From assembly GCF_900182905.1 (NCBI RefSeq), contig NZ_FXUF01000011.1:62001-126000 (forward strand): a stretch of DNA of 64,000 nucleotides, in the 5' to 3' direction. Below are positions 55,076 through 62,586 of the stretch, one piece after another (within the stretch, counting starts at the first letter, position 1; every line of letters begins with the position of its first letter). The notes beneath the pieces are model-generated. The model did no database searches. It was not told the origin of the DNA and worked only from the letters and a program-made list of their open reading frames with translations. The translations under genes were made by a program, and so were the position numbers. The DNA comes from Anoxynatronum buryatiense (GTDB taxonomy: Bacteria > Bacillota > Clostridia > Peptostreptococcales > Tindalliaceae).

Positions 55076-55756
55076 CTAATGACTATTCTTTCCCTGTCTC
55101 ATTGGGCAAATTACCCTGCATTTATTGCAGTTAACAGTATTAAAGCCTCTGTCATTGGTTCCATATGTATTCAGTCTGCATTTTGCCTGATTTGCGTTTC
55201 GGCCGTCCAATGCTTTAGACGGGCAGTTTTCGATACATAGATTGCAACCATTTATACAGATGCTCTCCGCAAGTGAGTCGGAGACAAGGTCAAGCTCTGT
55301 AAGAACGATTCCCAAAGTTAACAAATTACCATGCTTTTCGTTTAGCAGTAATGTATTTTTGCCTAGTGTTCCCAGTCCTGCAAGTACGGCGGCATGTTTC
55401 ATGGATAACAGCCCACGGCCCTCCAGTTTTTCTGCATCCCAGTATTCATAAGGACTGTCTGAGGGAAGCGGTACAGCATAGCCACTGGAGATTCTTTCAA
55501 TCTCTTTTGCAGCTCTTAGTGCCACCCAGTCAACCTCTGGACATGTGCTGTAATTGAAATGACCGTATATCAGTCTTGGTTCTATCATTGTCAGCCCTTT
55601 TGGAAGCGCTATGCCAAACACAATGATCGATTTGCAGTCGGAAAATATATCTCTTGGGTGAAAGCCTGCTGGTGCTTCGGAAAAGCGGTCAACGTTAGCG
55701 ACACCACACACATCCGCACCAAGATTTAATATAAATTCTTTGATCTGATTCTTCAC
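55076..55756 (-). CDS. 4Fe-4S protein, QueG-like (epoxyqueuosine reductase family)
   Basis: 226 residues from the GTG at 55756 (GAGGGGGG upstream). DVCGVANVDRF, IVFGIALPKG, AAVLAGLGTLGKNTLLLNEKHGNLLTLGIVLTELDL, then two cluster motifs, CINGCNLCIENCPSKAL and NCNKCRVICPMRQGK. Shorter than QueG, with no HEAT region. Probably a corrinoid/Fe-S redox protein; queuosine function not assured. Confidence 0.82.
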   Translation of the reverse strand: MKNQIKEFILNLGADVCGVANVDRFSEAPAGFHPRDIFSDCKSIIVFGIALPKGLTMIEPRLIYGHFNYSTCPEVDWVALRAAKEIERISSGYAVPLPSDSPYEYWDAEKLEGRGLLSMKHAAVLAGLGTLGKNTLLLNEKHGNLLTLGIVLTELDLVSDSLAESICINGCNLCIENCPSKALDGRNANQAKCRLNTYGTNDRGFNTVNCNKCRVICPMRQGKNSH

Positions 55757-55872
55757 TCTTAAGCCCCCCTCTTGCATATATGCTATGTACATAATTCTTG
55801 TTTTGCAGTTTTGCACAAACGTAATTTGAAAAGTCATTAATCCCTCTTACTCTTACTCTTACGCAATCTGCG

Positions 55873-56017
55873 AGAGAACACCTCCGCACTCAAGACGTTT
55901 TTCAGCCTTAGATAGCTCTTATCTTAGGCTGAGGAAGGTGCTTTGGCTTCAACTACTAAAAGTTCACTACCCTAAGCAACCAAAGCAGCCAAAGCGAACT
56001 TGAGTGCATTGTTAGGT
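55873..56017 (-). other. attC-like site 3 (degenerate R' core)
   Basis: Reading with the GrpB gene: R''-like ACCTAAC (56011-56017), L'' GCACTCAAG (55999-56007), a long inner structure with paired AGCCAAAGC / GCTTTGGCT and a TCAGCCTTAGATA hairpin, L' CTTGAGTGC (55886-55894), then a degenerate outer core GTTCTCT in place of GTTRRRY. It lies right after the GrpB stop codon, as expected of a cassette's attC. The missing R' consensus keeps confidence moderate. Confidence 0.5.
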
Positions 56018-56054
56018 GATGTCGTTCACTGAAACTACCATTCATACTACTTTG

Positions 56055-56648
56055 TCAAGTAGTCTTATTGGGAGTATATCGGTTAACATAACACATTCTT
56101 GCTCTTTTAGTGTGCTCAAGTATAAACTCACTTTTGGCCTCAGTATATCCATCTCTATTGTTCTCAAAACCTTTCAATAAGCTTACCTTCAATTCTGCAT
56201 ACTCTGCTGCTATGTCAAGATGTTCAATCAGATAATCTCTGAAGTATAGTTCATTCCAATCACCTAAGTATCTTACGTGAAGATGATAGACTTTTTCAGC
56301 ATATCCGCTTGGGGTATATCCTTTATTAAATACCAAATTTAAATCTGGCTCAAATTCACTTGACATGATTGTCCATCCTGCTGCTTTCAACCTTAAGATT
56401 ATCTGATGAATATCACAGTCTCCACTTAACTCTAATAAGATATCAATTGTTGGCTTTGCTATTAAGCCTGGTACTGCACTACTTCCAATATGGTTAATTC
56501 TACTGATAAATGTACCATTAATTGCTTCTATAATATTATTCTTCTCATCTTCATACCAATCATAATATTGGGGATTGTGTTCTTTTAGAATGATTGGAAA
56601 TAGCATCCATAATTCTTCTAAAGTCATATCTGATAATTTTTTCTCCAT
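56055..56648 (-). CDS. GrpB/UPF0157 family nucleotidyltransferase-like protein
   Basis: 197 residues. UPF0157 signature SRINHIGSSAVPGLIAKPTIDILLEL (nucleotidyltransferase-fold GSSxxPG...D-I-D-like) and YHLHVRYLGDWNELYFRDYLIEHLDIAAEYAELK. GGAGGG precedes ATG 56648. Small GrpB genes are frequent integron-cassette cargo. AT-rich, and between attC-like sites 2 and 3. Confidence 0.9.
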   Translation of the reverse strand: MEKKLSDMTLEELWMLFPIILKEHNPQYYDWYEDEKNNIIEAINGTFISRINHIGSSAVPGLIAKPTIDILLELSGDCDIHQIILRLKAAGWTIMSSEFEPDLNLVFNKGYTPSGYAEKVYHLHVRYLGDWNELYFRDYLIEHLDIAAEYAELKVSLLKGFENNRDGYTEAKSEFILEHTKRARMCYVNRYTPNKTT

Positions 56649-56698
56649 ACTTCCCTCCACGCAAGATAAAATCGAAAATCAAACTGGTGAACAATGTC

Positions 56699-56775
56699 AC
56701 CTAACGTCCTGCGAATTCTCGAAGTCTGGTTGCTACATTCATATTATCTCAGATTTTGGGAATTCACTGTTAGAC
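56699..56775 (-). other. attC-like site 2
   Basis: 77 bases. On the minus strand: R'' GTCTAAC (matches RYYYAAC), L'' GAATTC, single-stranded-type centre, L' GAATTC, R' GTTAGGT (matches GTTRRRY). Both core boxes fit the integron consensus, with the inverted L boxes at the expected spacing. It lies between the small membrane-protein gene and the GrpB gene. Confidence 0.65.
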
Positions 56776-56906
56776 GATGGACATGCCCCCAGATTCAGAG
56801 ACGACCATGGATGGGAGTCCCTTATACTTTTCTCTTGAGCTATGTACCATGCAAAATAAGAAAAGTGCGTCTTAATTACATATGCGGATTATGCTCATTA
56901 GTCTTG

Positions 56907-57089
56907 TTAATCCTTTTTTAAGCCAAAAGTCCCCAAGACAATACCAAGAACCATAGATAACAACCCAGCGTATTTTGGTACTTGCATATACCCTGCTTGA
57001 ATGGCTACATCTGCAAAACCTAATACACCAACAGAATACATGATTGACCCTCCAATAAAAAGCATTCCTCCGAATACTACTTTTTTCAT
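56907..57089 (-). CDS. 60-residue two-helix membrane protein
   Basis: MKKVVFGGMLFIGGSIMYSVGVLG and YAGLLSMVLGIVLGTFGLKKD form two hydrophobic helices with a short loop. RBS GAGGGGG six bases before ATG. Alone between attC-like sites 1 and 2, so probably the single gene of one cassette. No family recognised. Confidence 0.75.
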   Translation of the reverse strand: MKKVVFGGMLFIGGSIMYSVGVLGFADVAIQAGYMQVPKYAGLLSMVLGIVLGTFGLKKD

Positions 57090-57214
57090 ACGTAACCCCC
57101 TCGTTGTATAATGATAATATTTATTGCATATCTATCTGCGAATGTGCAATAAGACAATTTATTCACTAACGTCCACATTCCGTCTTTTTCAAATCCGCAC
57201 ATAGATACACAGTC

Positions 57215-57325
57215 GCCTAACTTTTTGCAGGTTTCCGAAGTTCATGAGGTTTAGGGCGACTGTCCTTACCGAATGAATTTGGATGCAGCGACATAGGAGC
57301 GAAATCGGAAACCTTGCCGTTATGC
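57215..57325 (-). other. attC-like site 1
   Basis: 111 bases. Minus strand: R''-like GCATAAC, L'' GGCAAGGTTTCCGA, long centre, L' TCGGAAACCTGC, R' GTTAGGC (perfect GTTRRRY). The paired arms GCAGGTTTCCGA / TCGGAAACCTTGC match over 12 bp with one unpaired extra T, like the extrahelical base typical of attC. Placed immediately after the stop codon of the 57333-58160 gene. Confidence 0.7.
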
Positions 57326-57337
57326 GCAGTATCTAAC
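57318..57337 (-). repeat. 20-bp inverted repeat, left arm
   Basis: Minus strand GTTAGATACTGCGCATAACG; 17 of 20 bases equal the + strand at 58643-58662 (all three differences are transitions). It overlaps the last codons of the unknown gene and the R'' core of attC-like site 1. Confidence 0.75.
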
Positions 57338-58160
57338 GGAAGTTCTCCATAAACTTCCTGGCCACTTCAATTAATTCTTCTGAATTAGTTATAATTAGCT
57401 GGGAAGTCTTAATTGCTGTAGGTAAATTCTTAATGAACGAACCAATTCCTCTTAACGCCTTTTTGATCTTTACCATCTTCGGTTCAGAAGCGTTCACATT
57501 CTCAGTAATCGTATCTAAGTCGTCCAGAAATTCTTCTACCGACGCATCTTTACAACCTGATTCTTCTACTGAAACTTTTAAAGATGAGACTAATTCATTA
57601 ATTCTCTCTACTTCATTTATAATATACTCATTCGACGAATTGATATTGCCAGATGCAATATTAGCAGTTCCGTAATTCTTATCTATGTATTGGTTAATAT
57701 TGGTTCCTGTATTGTTTCTCTGTTCTTTAGTCATAATATCCATAGATATTCTATCAGTAATAAAATCCACTAGGGGTTTGATTAGCTTCTCAACAAAGTT
57801 ACGTACAATATCATTCCATTGATTACTAGAACATCTGTACTTCCTTGCTTCACCTCGAATGTCTCTATCCTGCTCTGTCAGCTCATAGAAATAGTCCAAT
57901 ACTGCCTTCATATGGGTTCCATGATCAACAGGATAATTGAAGTAATTCCATCCACCATCACTGATTATAAATTCAGACTTGTAGTCAATCTCTGTGCCTT
58001 GAATCTCATCTTCAATAATTCCTTGAATATATTCACAACCTTCTATATAGTGACGCAACCTCATTAGATGCAAGTTGCCTTCATCGTATTTTGCCCTTAG
58101 AGCATTTGAAGACAATCTTCTAAATTCCATACTTGTCTTTCTTAAATCGCTTAATTCCAT
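57333..58160 (-). CDS. unknown protein, second gene of a coupled pair
   Basis: 275 residues. An N-terminal ~130-residue helical domain (MELSDLRKTSMEFRRLSSNALRAKYDEGNLHLMRLRHYIEGCEYIQGIIEDEIQG), a Gly/Asn-rich linker (NNTGTNINQYIDKNYGTANIASGNINSS), a coiled helix, and a hydrophobic amphipathic C-terminal region (ALRGIGSFIKNLPTAIKTSQLIITNSEELIEV). The Asn/Gly linker resembles those joining sensor and effector parts in some abortive-infection (AbiTii-like) proteins, but I cannot name the family. Its ATG overlaps the preceding gene's stop (TGATG). The stop codon lies in the GTTAGAT inverted repeat. Confidence 0.75.
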   Translation of the reverse strand: MELSDLRKTSMEFRRLSSNALRAKYDEGNLHLMRLRHYIEGCEYIQGIIEDEIQGTEIDYKSEFIISDGGWNYFNYPVDHGTHMKAVLDYFYELTEQDRDIRGEARKYRCSSNQWNDIVRNFVEKLIKPLVDFITDRISMDIMTKEQRNNTGTNINQYIDKNYGTANIASGNINSSNEYIINEVERINELVSSLKVSVEESGCKDASVEEFLDDLDTITENVNASEPKMVKIKKALRGIGSFIKNLPTAIKTSQLIITNSEELIEVARKFMENFR

Positions 58161-58609
58161 CAAATATCCACCCCACAATACGAGCAAAACACATTAGATT
58201 TCCCTGCACAGTATAATACTTTAACATGCTTGTTACATGAAGTGCACTCAAATTCATCTTCAACACTATCTTCAGTTCTCATCTCTTGAACATTTATCTT
58301 CTTAAGCGGTTTCCACTTCATCTTAATCAATTTGGATTTATTCATTTTCTTGGCAATACCACCGAAAGCCTTATTCAACTCTTCATACATATAGTTCATT
58401 GCAAGTTCCTTAGCATGCTCAATCGCTTCTCGAGTATAGAAATTACTCACTTCGTCCGCCAAGCCACAATAGGGACAAAAAATCTCATGATAATATTCCT
58501 CTTCATTTTGGATTTCACCCGCCATAAGCCTAAACTCAGACTCGCAATACGGACATTCAAACTGTACATAACCTTCTGAATCACCTTCAATGCTAAATTC
58601 AAGATCCAT
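58160..58609 (-). CDS. zinc-ribbon protein, first gene of a coupled pair
   Basis: 149 residues. Two Cys4 zinc ribbons: FECPYCESEF...FCPYCGLADE at ~18-50 and ECTSCNKHVK...VFCSYCGVDI at the C-terminus, joined by a helical middle (EAIEHAKELAMNYMYEELNKAFGGIAKKMNKSK). Small zinc-ribbon proteins are often nucleic-acid or protein sensors; the function here is unknown. It overlaps the next gene by one base, so both are made together. AT-rich; RBS GGGAGG. Confidence 0.8.
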   Translation of the reverse strand: MDLEFSIEGDSEGYVQFECPYCESEFRLMAGEIQNEEEYYHEIFCPYCGLADEVSNFYTREAIEHAKELAMNYMYEELNKAFGGIAKKMNKSKLIKMKWKPLKKINVQEMRTEDSVEDEFECTSCNKHVKVLYCAGKSNVFCSYCGVDI

Positions 58610-59221
58610 CTGATTTCCTCCCTATTTATTCTCCTTAACTTAGTTAGATATTGCGTATAGCGTCTTATTCCCGTCACTCAGTTCGCTTTATCTCCCATTT
58701 CAGTAGGTGTTCGCGAACCTTGGTTCGGTAATATCGACTTCTTTCTGTCACACTGCAAAGCCTTTTGTCTTTACTCTTCCAACATTTTATCAATCAGACT
58801 CTATGCTTCTCATCGAATCAGCGCTCTACAACACCGCAAATACATCGTTTTTCAGTTAACCCGTGACGGGGTGTCACCTCCCGTTATTTTGCCAAGGTAT
58901 CTGGGCAATGGGTGTTAATCGTGTATTGCTGCCACAAATAGGCGAAAAACCTCTTACAAACCATTATACAGGTTTTATGCGTCATCAGTGAGAATATTCC
59001 TTCATTTTTATAGAAGTACTGCTTAATAGAAATTCTGTTACCACCTTTTCACCACTTGTTCCAGAGTGCTTGAATAACTGTGTGCCATAAAATTTCAAAA
59101 ATGTCTACGGAGCAGATCCCCTTTAGTCTGACATTTCCTCCCACATTAAATCCCACATTGCATACCTCCGTTTTTTGATAATGACTGAAAACAGTGAAGG
59201 TGCGCGACGCATGTATTGCAT
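58610..59221. other. non-coding stretch right of the cassette-like array
   Basis: About 610 bases. Contains the right 20-bp inverted-repeat arm and a CCCGTGACGGG hairpin near 58863. No attI, integrase or gene recognised; small open frames lack an RBS. On the minus strand it should hold the promoter of the zinc-ribbon pair. Confidence 0.5.
58643..58662 (+). repeat. 20-bp inverted repeat, right arm
   Basis: GTTAGATATTGCGTATAGCG, partner of 57318-57337; encloses the zinc-ribbon/unknown gene pair. Confidence 0.75.
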
Positions 59222-59270
59222 AAAAAACGACCCTGACCACATCCGGTTTTGGGAATGTTGTCGGGGTCGT
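59222..59270 (-). terminator. intrinsic terminator of the LysM/hydrolase gene
   Basis: ACGACCCTGAC / GTCGGGGTCGT arms (one mismatch) followed on the minus strand by TTTTTT. Confidence 0.75.
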
Positions 59271-59295
59271 CTATTGGCGATTGAGTGTCTGTATT

Positions 59296-61206
59296 TTACT
59301 TCAGCGCTTTGGAAAAGAAATCTGCCAGCGAGTCTTCCACGGCTGCTGTCACATCCGGCTGGTTGCTGTAAAAACCATAGCCATGATCAGCGTTGGGTAC
59401 GACAATGATCTCTGCGGCTGCATAGGCTTCTGCCACTGCCTGGTTAACACCAGCCCGAACCACATCATCCTGGTCGCCGAAAACCACCAACATGGCACCG
59501 TCGTAGTTGGTGATGTTTTCCAGTGGGCGGGAGGCAATCATTTCTTCAAACCAGTTAAGGCTCAGCTGCTGTACCTGTCCCCACTGGGTGGTGAAGTCGG
59601 CATACCCTTTTTCGCTTTGGGCTTCTGCGTAAAGTTCGTCGAATGCTTCCTCACCGCCCAGGAAACTGACCATCATTTCCTGACCCCAGTCGGCAGAGGG
59701 TGCCAAGAGCCCCATGGCTTGATAAGGCTGATTATCTTCGCTGCCAATGTGCAGCGCGATTCTGCCGCCCATGCTGTAACCCATGATCCCCAGACGCTGG
59801 GAGTCAATGGGGTAATTGTCCAGCAGGTAGGCCAGGCTGGCATTGGAATCGGAAATCATGTTGGAGAGATAGTTTTCAGTGAAGGGTTGCGTGCTGTCGC
59901 CACAACCGGGGAAGTCCATGCGAATGGTGGCAATACCACGATTGGCCAGGGCTTCTGCCACACCACCAAATCCGCTGTTTTCCTGTCTGCTGCCGCCATG
60001 CCCATGGTTCATCACCACTGCAGGGAATGGGCCGGCTCCCGCAGGTATCACCACAGTGGCGGGTACCATGCGGTCACCGTTCATGATGCTGATTTCTTCC
60101 GTGGTGTACGCTGGTTGCAGGGTGGCAGCAAACCAGTTGACGGTGGCGTCGATGAGCTGGTCAAAAGCTGTCATGTCGCCGGTAAAGATATTGAAAGTGT
60201 GGTCAGCCCCTTCCAAAATCAACTGTCGGGAAACGGGGTTGGCTGAGGCTTCCACAATCAGGGCAGCGTTAATGGGGTCAACAACAGTGTCTTCACTTCC
60301 ATTGATGGCCAGTACCGGGGCATCGGAATAACTGAACACCTCCAGCACATCTGTGTTGTAAACATCGTCAAACCATTGGAGGCTGACGCGCAAGGGGCTT
60401 CTCCAGCCAAATTCCCGGAGGAAGAAACCATCTGCTTTGGCAGCTTCATACTCTTCTTCAGAACCGGCAATGGTCATGTCAGGCGCACCTGCCCATGTCA
60501 CCACTGACTGGAAGGACCGGTTGTGGGCGGCGGCCAGCATGGCAATGGTACCACCCTGGCTCCAGCCCATGACACCGATGCGGGTGGCATCGACTTCCTG
60601 AAGGTTTGCCAGGTAGTCGAAAGCGGCATTGGCATCTGAAACGGCGGTGTCGAAATTGTATTCAATATAATCCACCTGACTGTCACCCGTACCGATGAAG
60701 TCAATGCGAATGCTGGCAATGCCAGCTTCTGCCAGCGCTGGAGCGGTGAGGATATAGCCGCCTCCTGCTTCGTTCTTTTCTGAGCCGGTGCCGTGAAGCA
60801 TCACCACGGCGGGGAAGGGCCCTTCACCCACGGGCAATGTCACGATGCCCGGTATCTGGTAATCGCCATTGGGAAGCGACACATTGTATTCCATGTACGC
60901 TGCCTCCTCTGGCTCTTCCACGATGACTTCTGTAATGGGCGGGTCGAGTTGGTCAGCTGGCTCAGTTTCCAGTGCCGGAGCAGGTTCGCCGGGTACTGGA
61001 ATGTTCAAGGTGGTGCCAATTTGAAGTTTTCTGACGTCACGCACCCCGTTGAGTTCCGCGATTTCATTCCAATCAACACCGTACGTGATACCCAGATCCC
61101 ACAGGGTGTCACCTTTCACCACGGTATAAGAAAGAGCATACACACTGGTGAAGCTGACAAAAACCATCATTGTCACCAAAAACAGAGCTGCGATTTTTCG
61201 CTTCAT
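59296..61206 (-). CDS. exported LysM + tandem alpha/beta hydrolase (copy 2)
   Basis: 636 residues. Signal peptide (to VYALS), LysM (YTVVKGDTLWDLGITYGVDWNEIAELNGVRDVRKLQIGTTLNIP), acidic linker, then two hydrolase domains: the first with HGTGSEKNEAGG and nucleophile GVMGWSQGG, the second with NHGHGGSRQ and GIMGYSMGG, ending NADHGYGFYSN. Both have Ser elbows and likely acid/His residues, so two active sites. Wall-bound esterase or dienelactone-hydrolase-type activity. Start at 61206 by RBS distance and the copy-1 alignment. Confidence 0.9.
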   Translation of the reverse strand: MKRKIAALFLVTMMVFVSFTSVYALSYTVVKGDTLWDLGITYGVDWNEIAELNGVRDVRKLQIGTTLNIPVPGEPAPALETEPADQLDPPITEVIVEEPEEAAYMEYNVSLPNGDYQIPGIVTLPVGEGPFPAVVMLHGTGSEKNEAGGGYILTAPALAEAGIASIRIDFIGTGDSQVDYIEYNFDTAVSDANAAFDYLANLQEVDATRIGVMGWSQGGTIAMLAAAHNRSFQSVVTWAGAPDMTIAGSEEEYEAAKADGFFLREFGWRSPLRVSLQWFDDVYNTDVLEVFSYSDAPVLAINGSEDTVVDPINAALIVEASANPVSRQLILEGADHTFNIFTGDMTAFDQLIDATVNWFAATLQPAYTTEEISIMNGDRMVPATVVIPAGAGPFPAVVMNHGHGGSRQENSGFGGVAEALANRGIATIRMDFPGCGDSTQPFTENYLSNMISDSNASLAYLLDNYPIDSQRLGIMGYSMGGRIALHIGSEDNQPYQAMGLLAPSADWGQEMMVSFLGGEEAFDELYAEAQSEKGYADFTTQWGQVQQLSLNWFEEMIASRPLENITNYDGAMLVVFGDQDDVVRAGVNQAVAEAYAAAEIIVVPNADHGYGFYSNQPDVTAAVEDSLADFFSKALK

Positions 61207-61315
61207 AAACTTCATTACCCCTTTCATGAGTAGCCAAATGATGATGCAGGTACAAGGCAACCTATTTGCCATAGTTGTACTACCCAAAAAAAGGGGCTTT
61301 AATTGTTTATCACGC

Positions 61316-62071
61316 TTATTGACAGTAAATTTGCAGGGCGTCTCTTAAAAATACGGCGCACCCTTCTGCAATGTCATCATAGTACTTTTTGAACCGGGGG
61401 TCGTCCACATAGGTCTGGGCCAGACTGAGATGCGCTTCCTTTGAGTAGTGGTTCCAGAAATGTCCCAGCCATTGTTGGTGCAGGGCGCATACCGTCTGAG
61501 CCGCTTCACTGGAAGGGTCGCCCTGCTCAAAGGCCGCCTTAAGTGATTGGTTGATTTGCTGGGACAACGCCTGTGTGGCCTCGTATGCTTCCGCTGTTAA
61601 TCCCATCATTTTGGCATTGCTGGCGTCAACAACGGCGTCACCATACGTTTCACGGATTTCTGCGCCGTATTGCTTCTCATTGTCTTCAATCATTTGCTGT
61701 TTAAAGCCTTCAAATTTTTCTTTGTCACTCATGGTTATTTCTCCTTTCGATGCGGCGATGGTTTTTTCCACATTGGCAATGAGCCGCTCCATCTGCTGCT
61801 TTTTTTCTTTCAGCGCCGCCAGATGACTTTGCAGCGATGTAACGGCATCGTAGTCTTTGGAACTGATGATATTCTTGATTTCATCAAGGGGCATGCCCAG
61901 TTCCCGATAAAACAGAATTTGCTGGAGCAGGTCAACTTCCTGTTGTCCATAGACCCGGTACCCATTGCTGCTGGTTCTCTTGGGTGATAACAGCTGAACT
62001 TCGTCGTAATAGCGCAGTGTTCGGGTACTGACTCCTGCCAGTTTTGCCAGCTGGTTGATACTGTATTCCAT
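61316..62071 (-). CDS. MerR-family regulator with TipAS antibiotic-recognition domain
   Basis: 251 residues. MerR HTH (SINQLAKLAGVSTRTLRYYDEVQLLSPKRTSSNGYRVYGQQEVDLLQQIL), a dimer coil, and TipAS (AEAYEATQALSQQINQSLKAAFEQGDPSSEAAQTVCALHQQWLGHFWNHYSKEAHLSLAQTYVDDPRFKKYYD). TipAS binds thiopeptide-type antibiotics or related ligands and activates a promoter. AAGGAAGGGAT precedes ATG 62071. Target perhaps itself or the adjacent hydrolase gene. Confidence 0.9.
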   Translation of the reverse strand: MEYSINQLAKLAGVSTRTLRYYDEVQLLSPKRTSSNGYRVYGQQEVDLLQQILFYRELGMPLDEIKNIISSKDYDAVTSLQSHLAALKEKKQQMERLIANVEKTIAASKGEITMSDKEKFEGFKQQMIEDNEKQYGAEIRETYGDAVVDASNAKMMGLTAEAYEATQALSQQINQSLKAAFEQGDPSSEAAQTVCALHQQWLGHFWNHYSKEAHLSLAQTYVDDPRFKKYYDDIAEGCAVFLRDALQIYCQ

Positions 62072-62182
62072 TTTGTTGATCCCTTCCTTCTGTCTTCTGG
62101 TAAAGCGTCCGGACTTTCCTGCCAATTCATGATCATAGGTACATGATAAAGGATGACGCAACGTTAAAGTCAATAGATGTGC

Positions 62183-62229
62183 AAAAAAAATTCCCTGATC
62201 ACATTTTTGACAACCATGTCACCAGGGAA
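62183..62229 (-). terminator. terminator after the alkylation-repair remnant
   Basis: TTCCCTGATCACAT paired with ATGTCACCAGGGAA (12 of 14) and TTTTTTTT on the minus strand. Confidence 0.65.
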
Positions 62230-62263
62230 GCTTGTAGTTAATCAGGTTTGGCCTGCTTTTTCA

Positions 62264-62485
62264 TTATTTCTCCATCGCAGCGGCTTTCAGTTCTTTAGGC
62301 ATTTTTTCAATGGCATACCTCAGTGAGGTTCGTGGCATCTCGGTCTTCCTTTTCATGACGTAATCATGGATCTCCTGCTGATGTGCTTCGCTGGCGGCCT
62401 TCAGCATCCATCCGTACCCCTTTCGCACCAGGTCGTCCTGATCCATGAGAAGGATATCGGCGATCTCCAGGATGTCACTTGGCAA
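62264..62485 (-). pseudogene. DNA alkylation repair (AlkD-like) C-terminal remnant
   Basis: 73 codons: ADILLMDQDDLVRKGYGWMLKAASEAHQQEIHDYVMKRKTEMPRTSLRYAIEKMPKELK, the C-terminal HEAT-like repeats of AlkD-type glycosylases (usually ~230 residues). Similarity may continue a little upstream without a proper start. The N-terminal two thirds are missing. Confidence 0.75.
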
Positions 62486-62586
62486 TGATATTTCTGCAGG
62501 TACAATGGTACATCTGAGAATCTTTTTTCCAATTCCATGCCGAACCGCTTTAGTAAATGATACTCTGTTTCAACGAAACCATGCTG

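Noticed and set aside
59281-60246. 321-codon + strand ORF
   Set aside because: Antisense shadow of the LysM/hydrolase gene.
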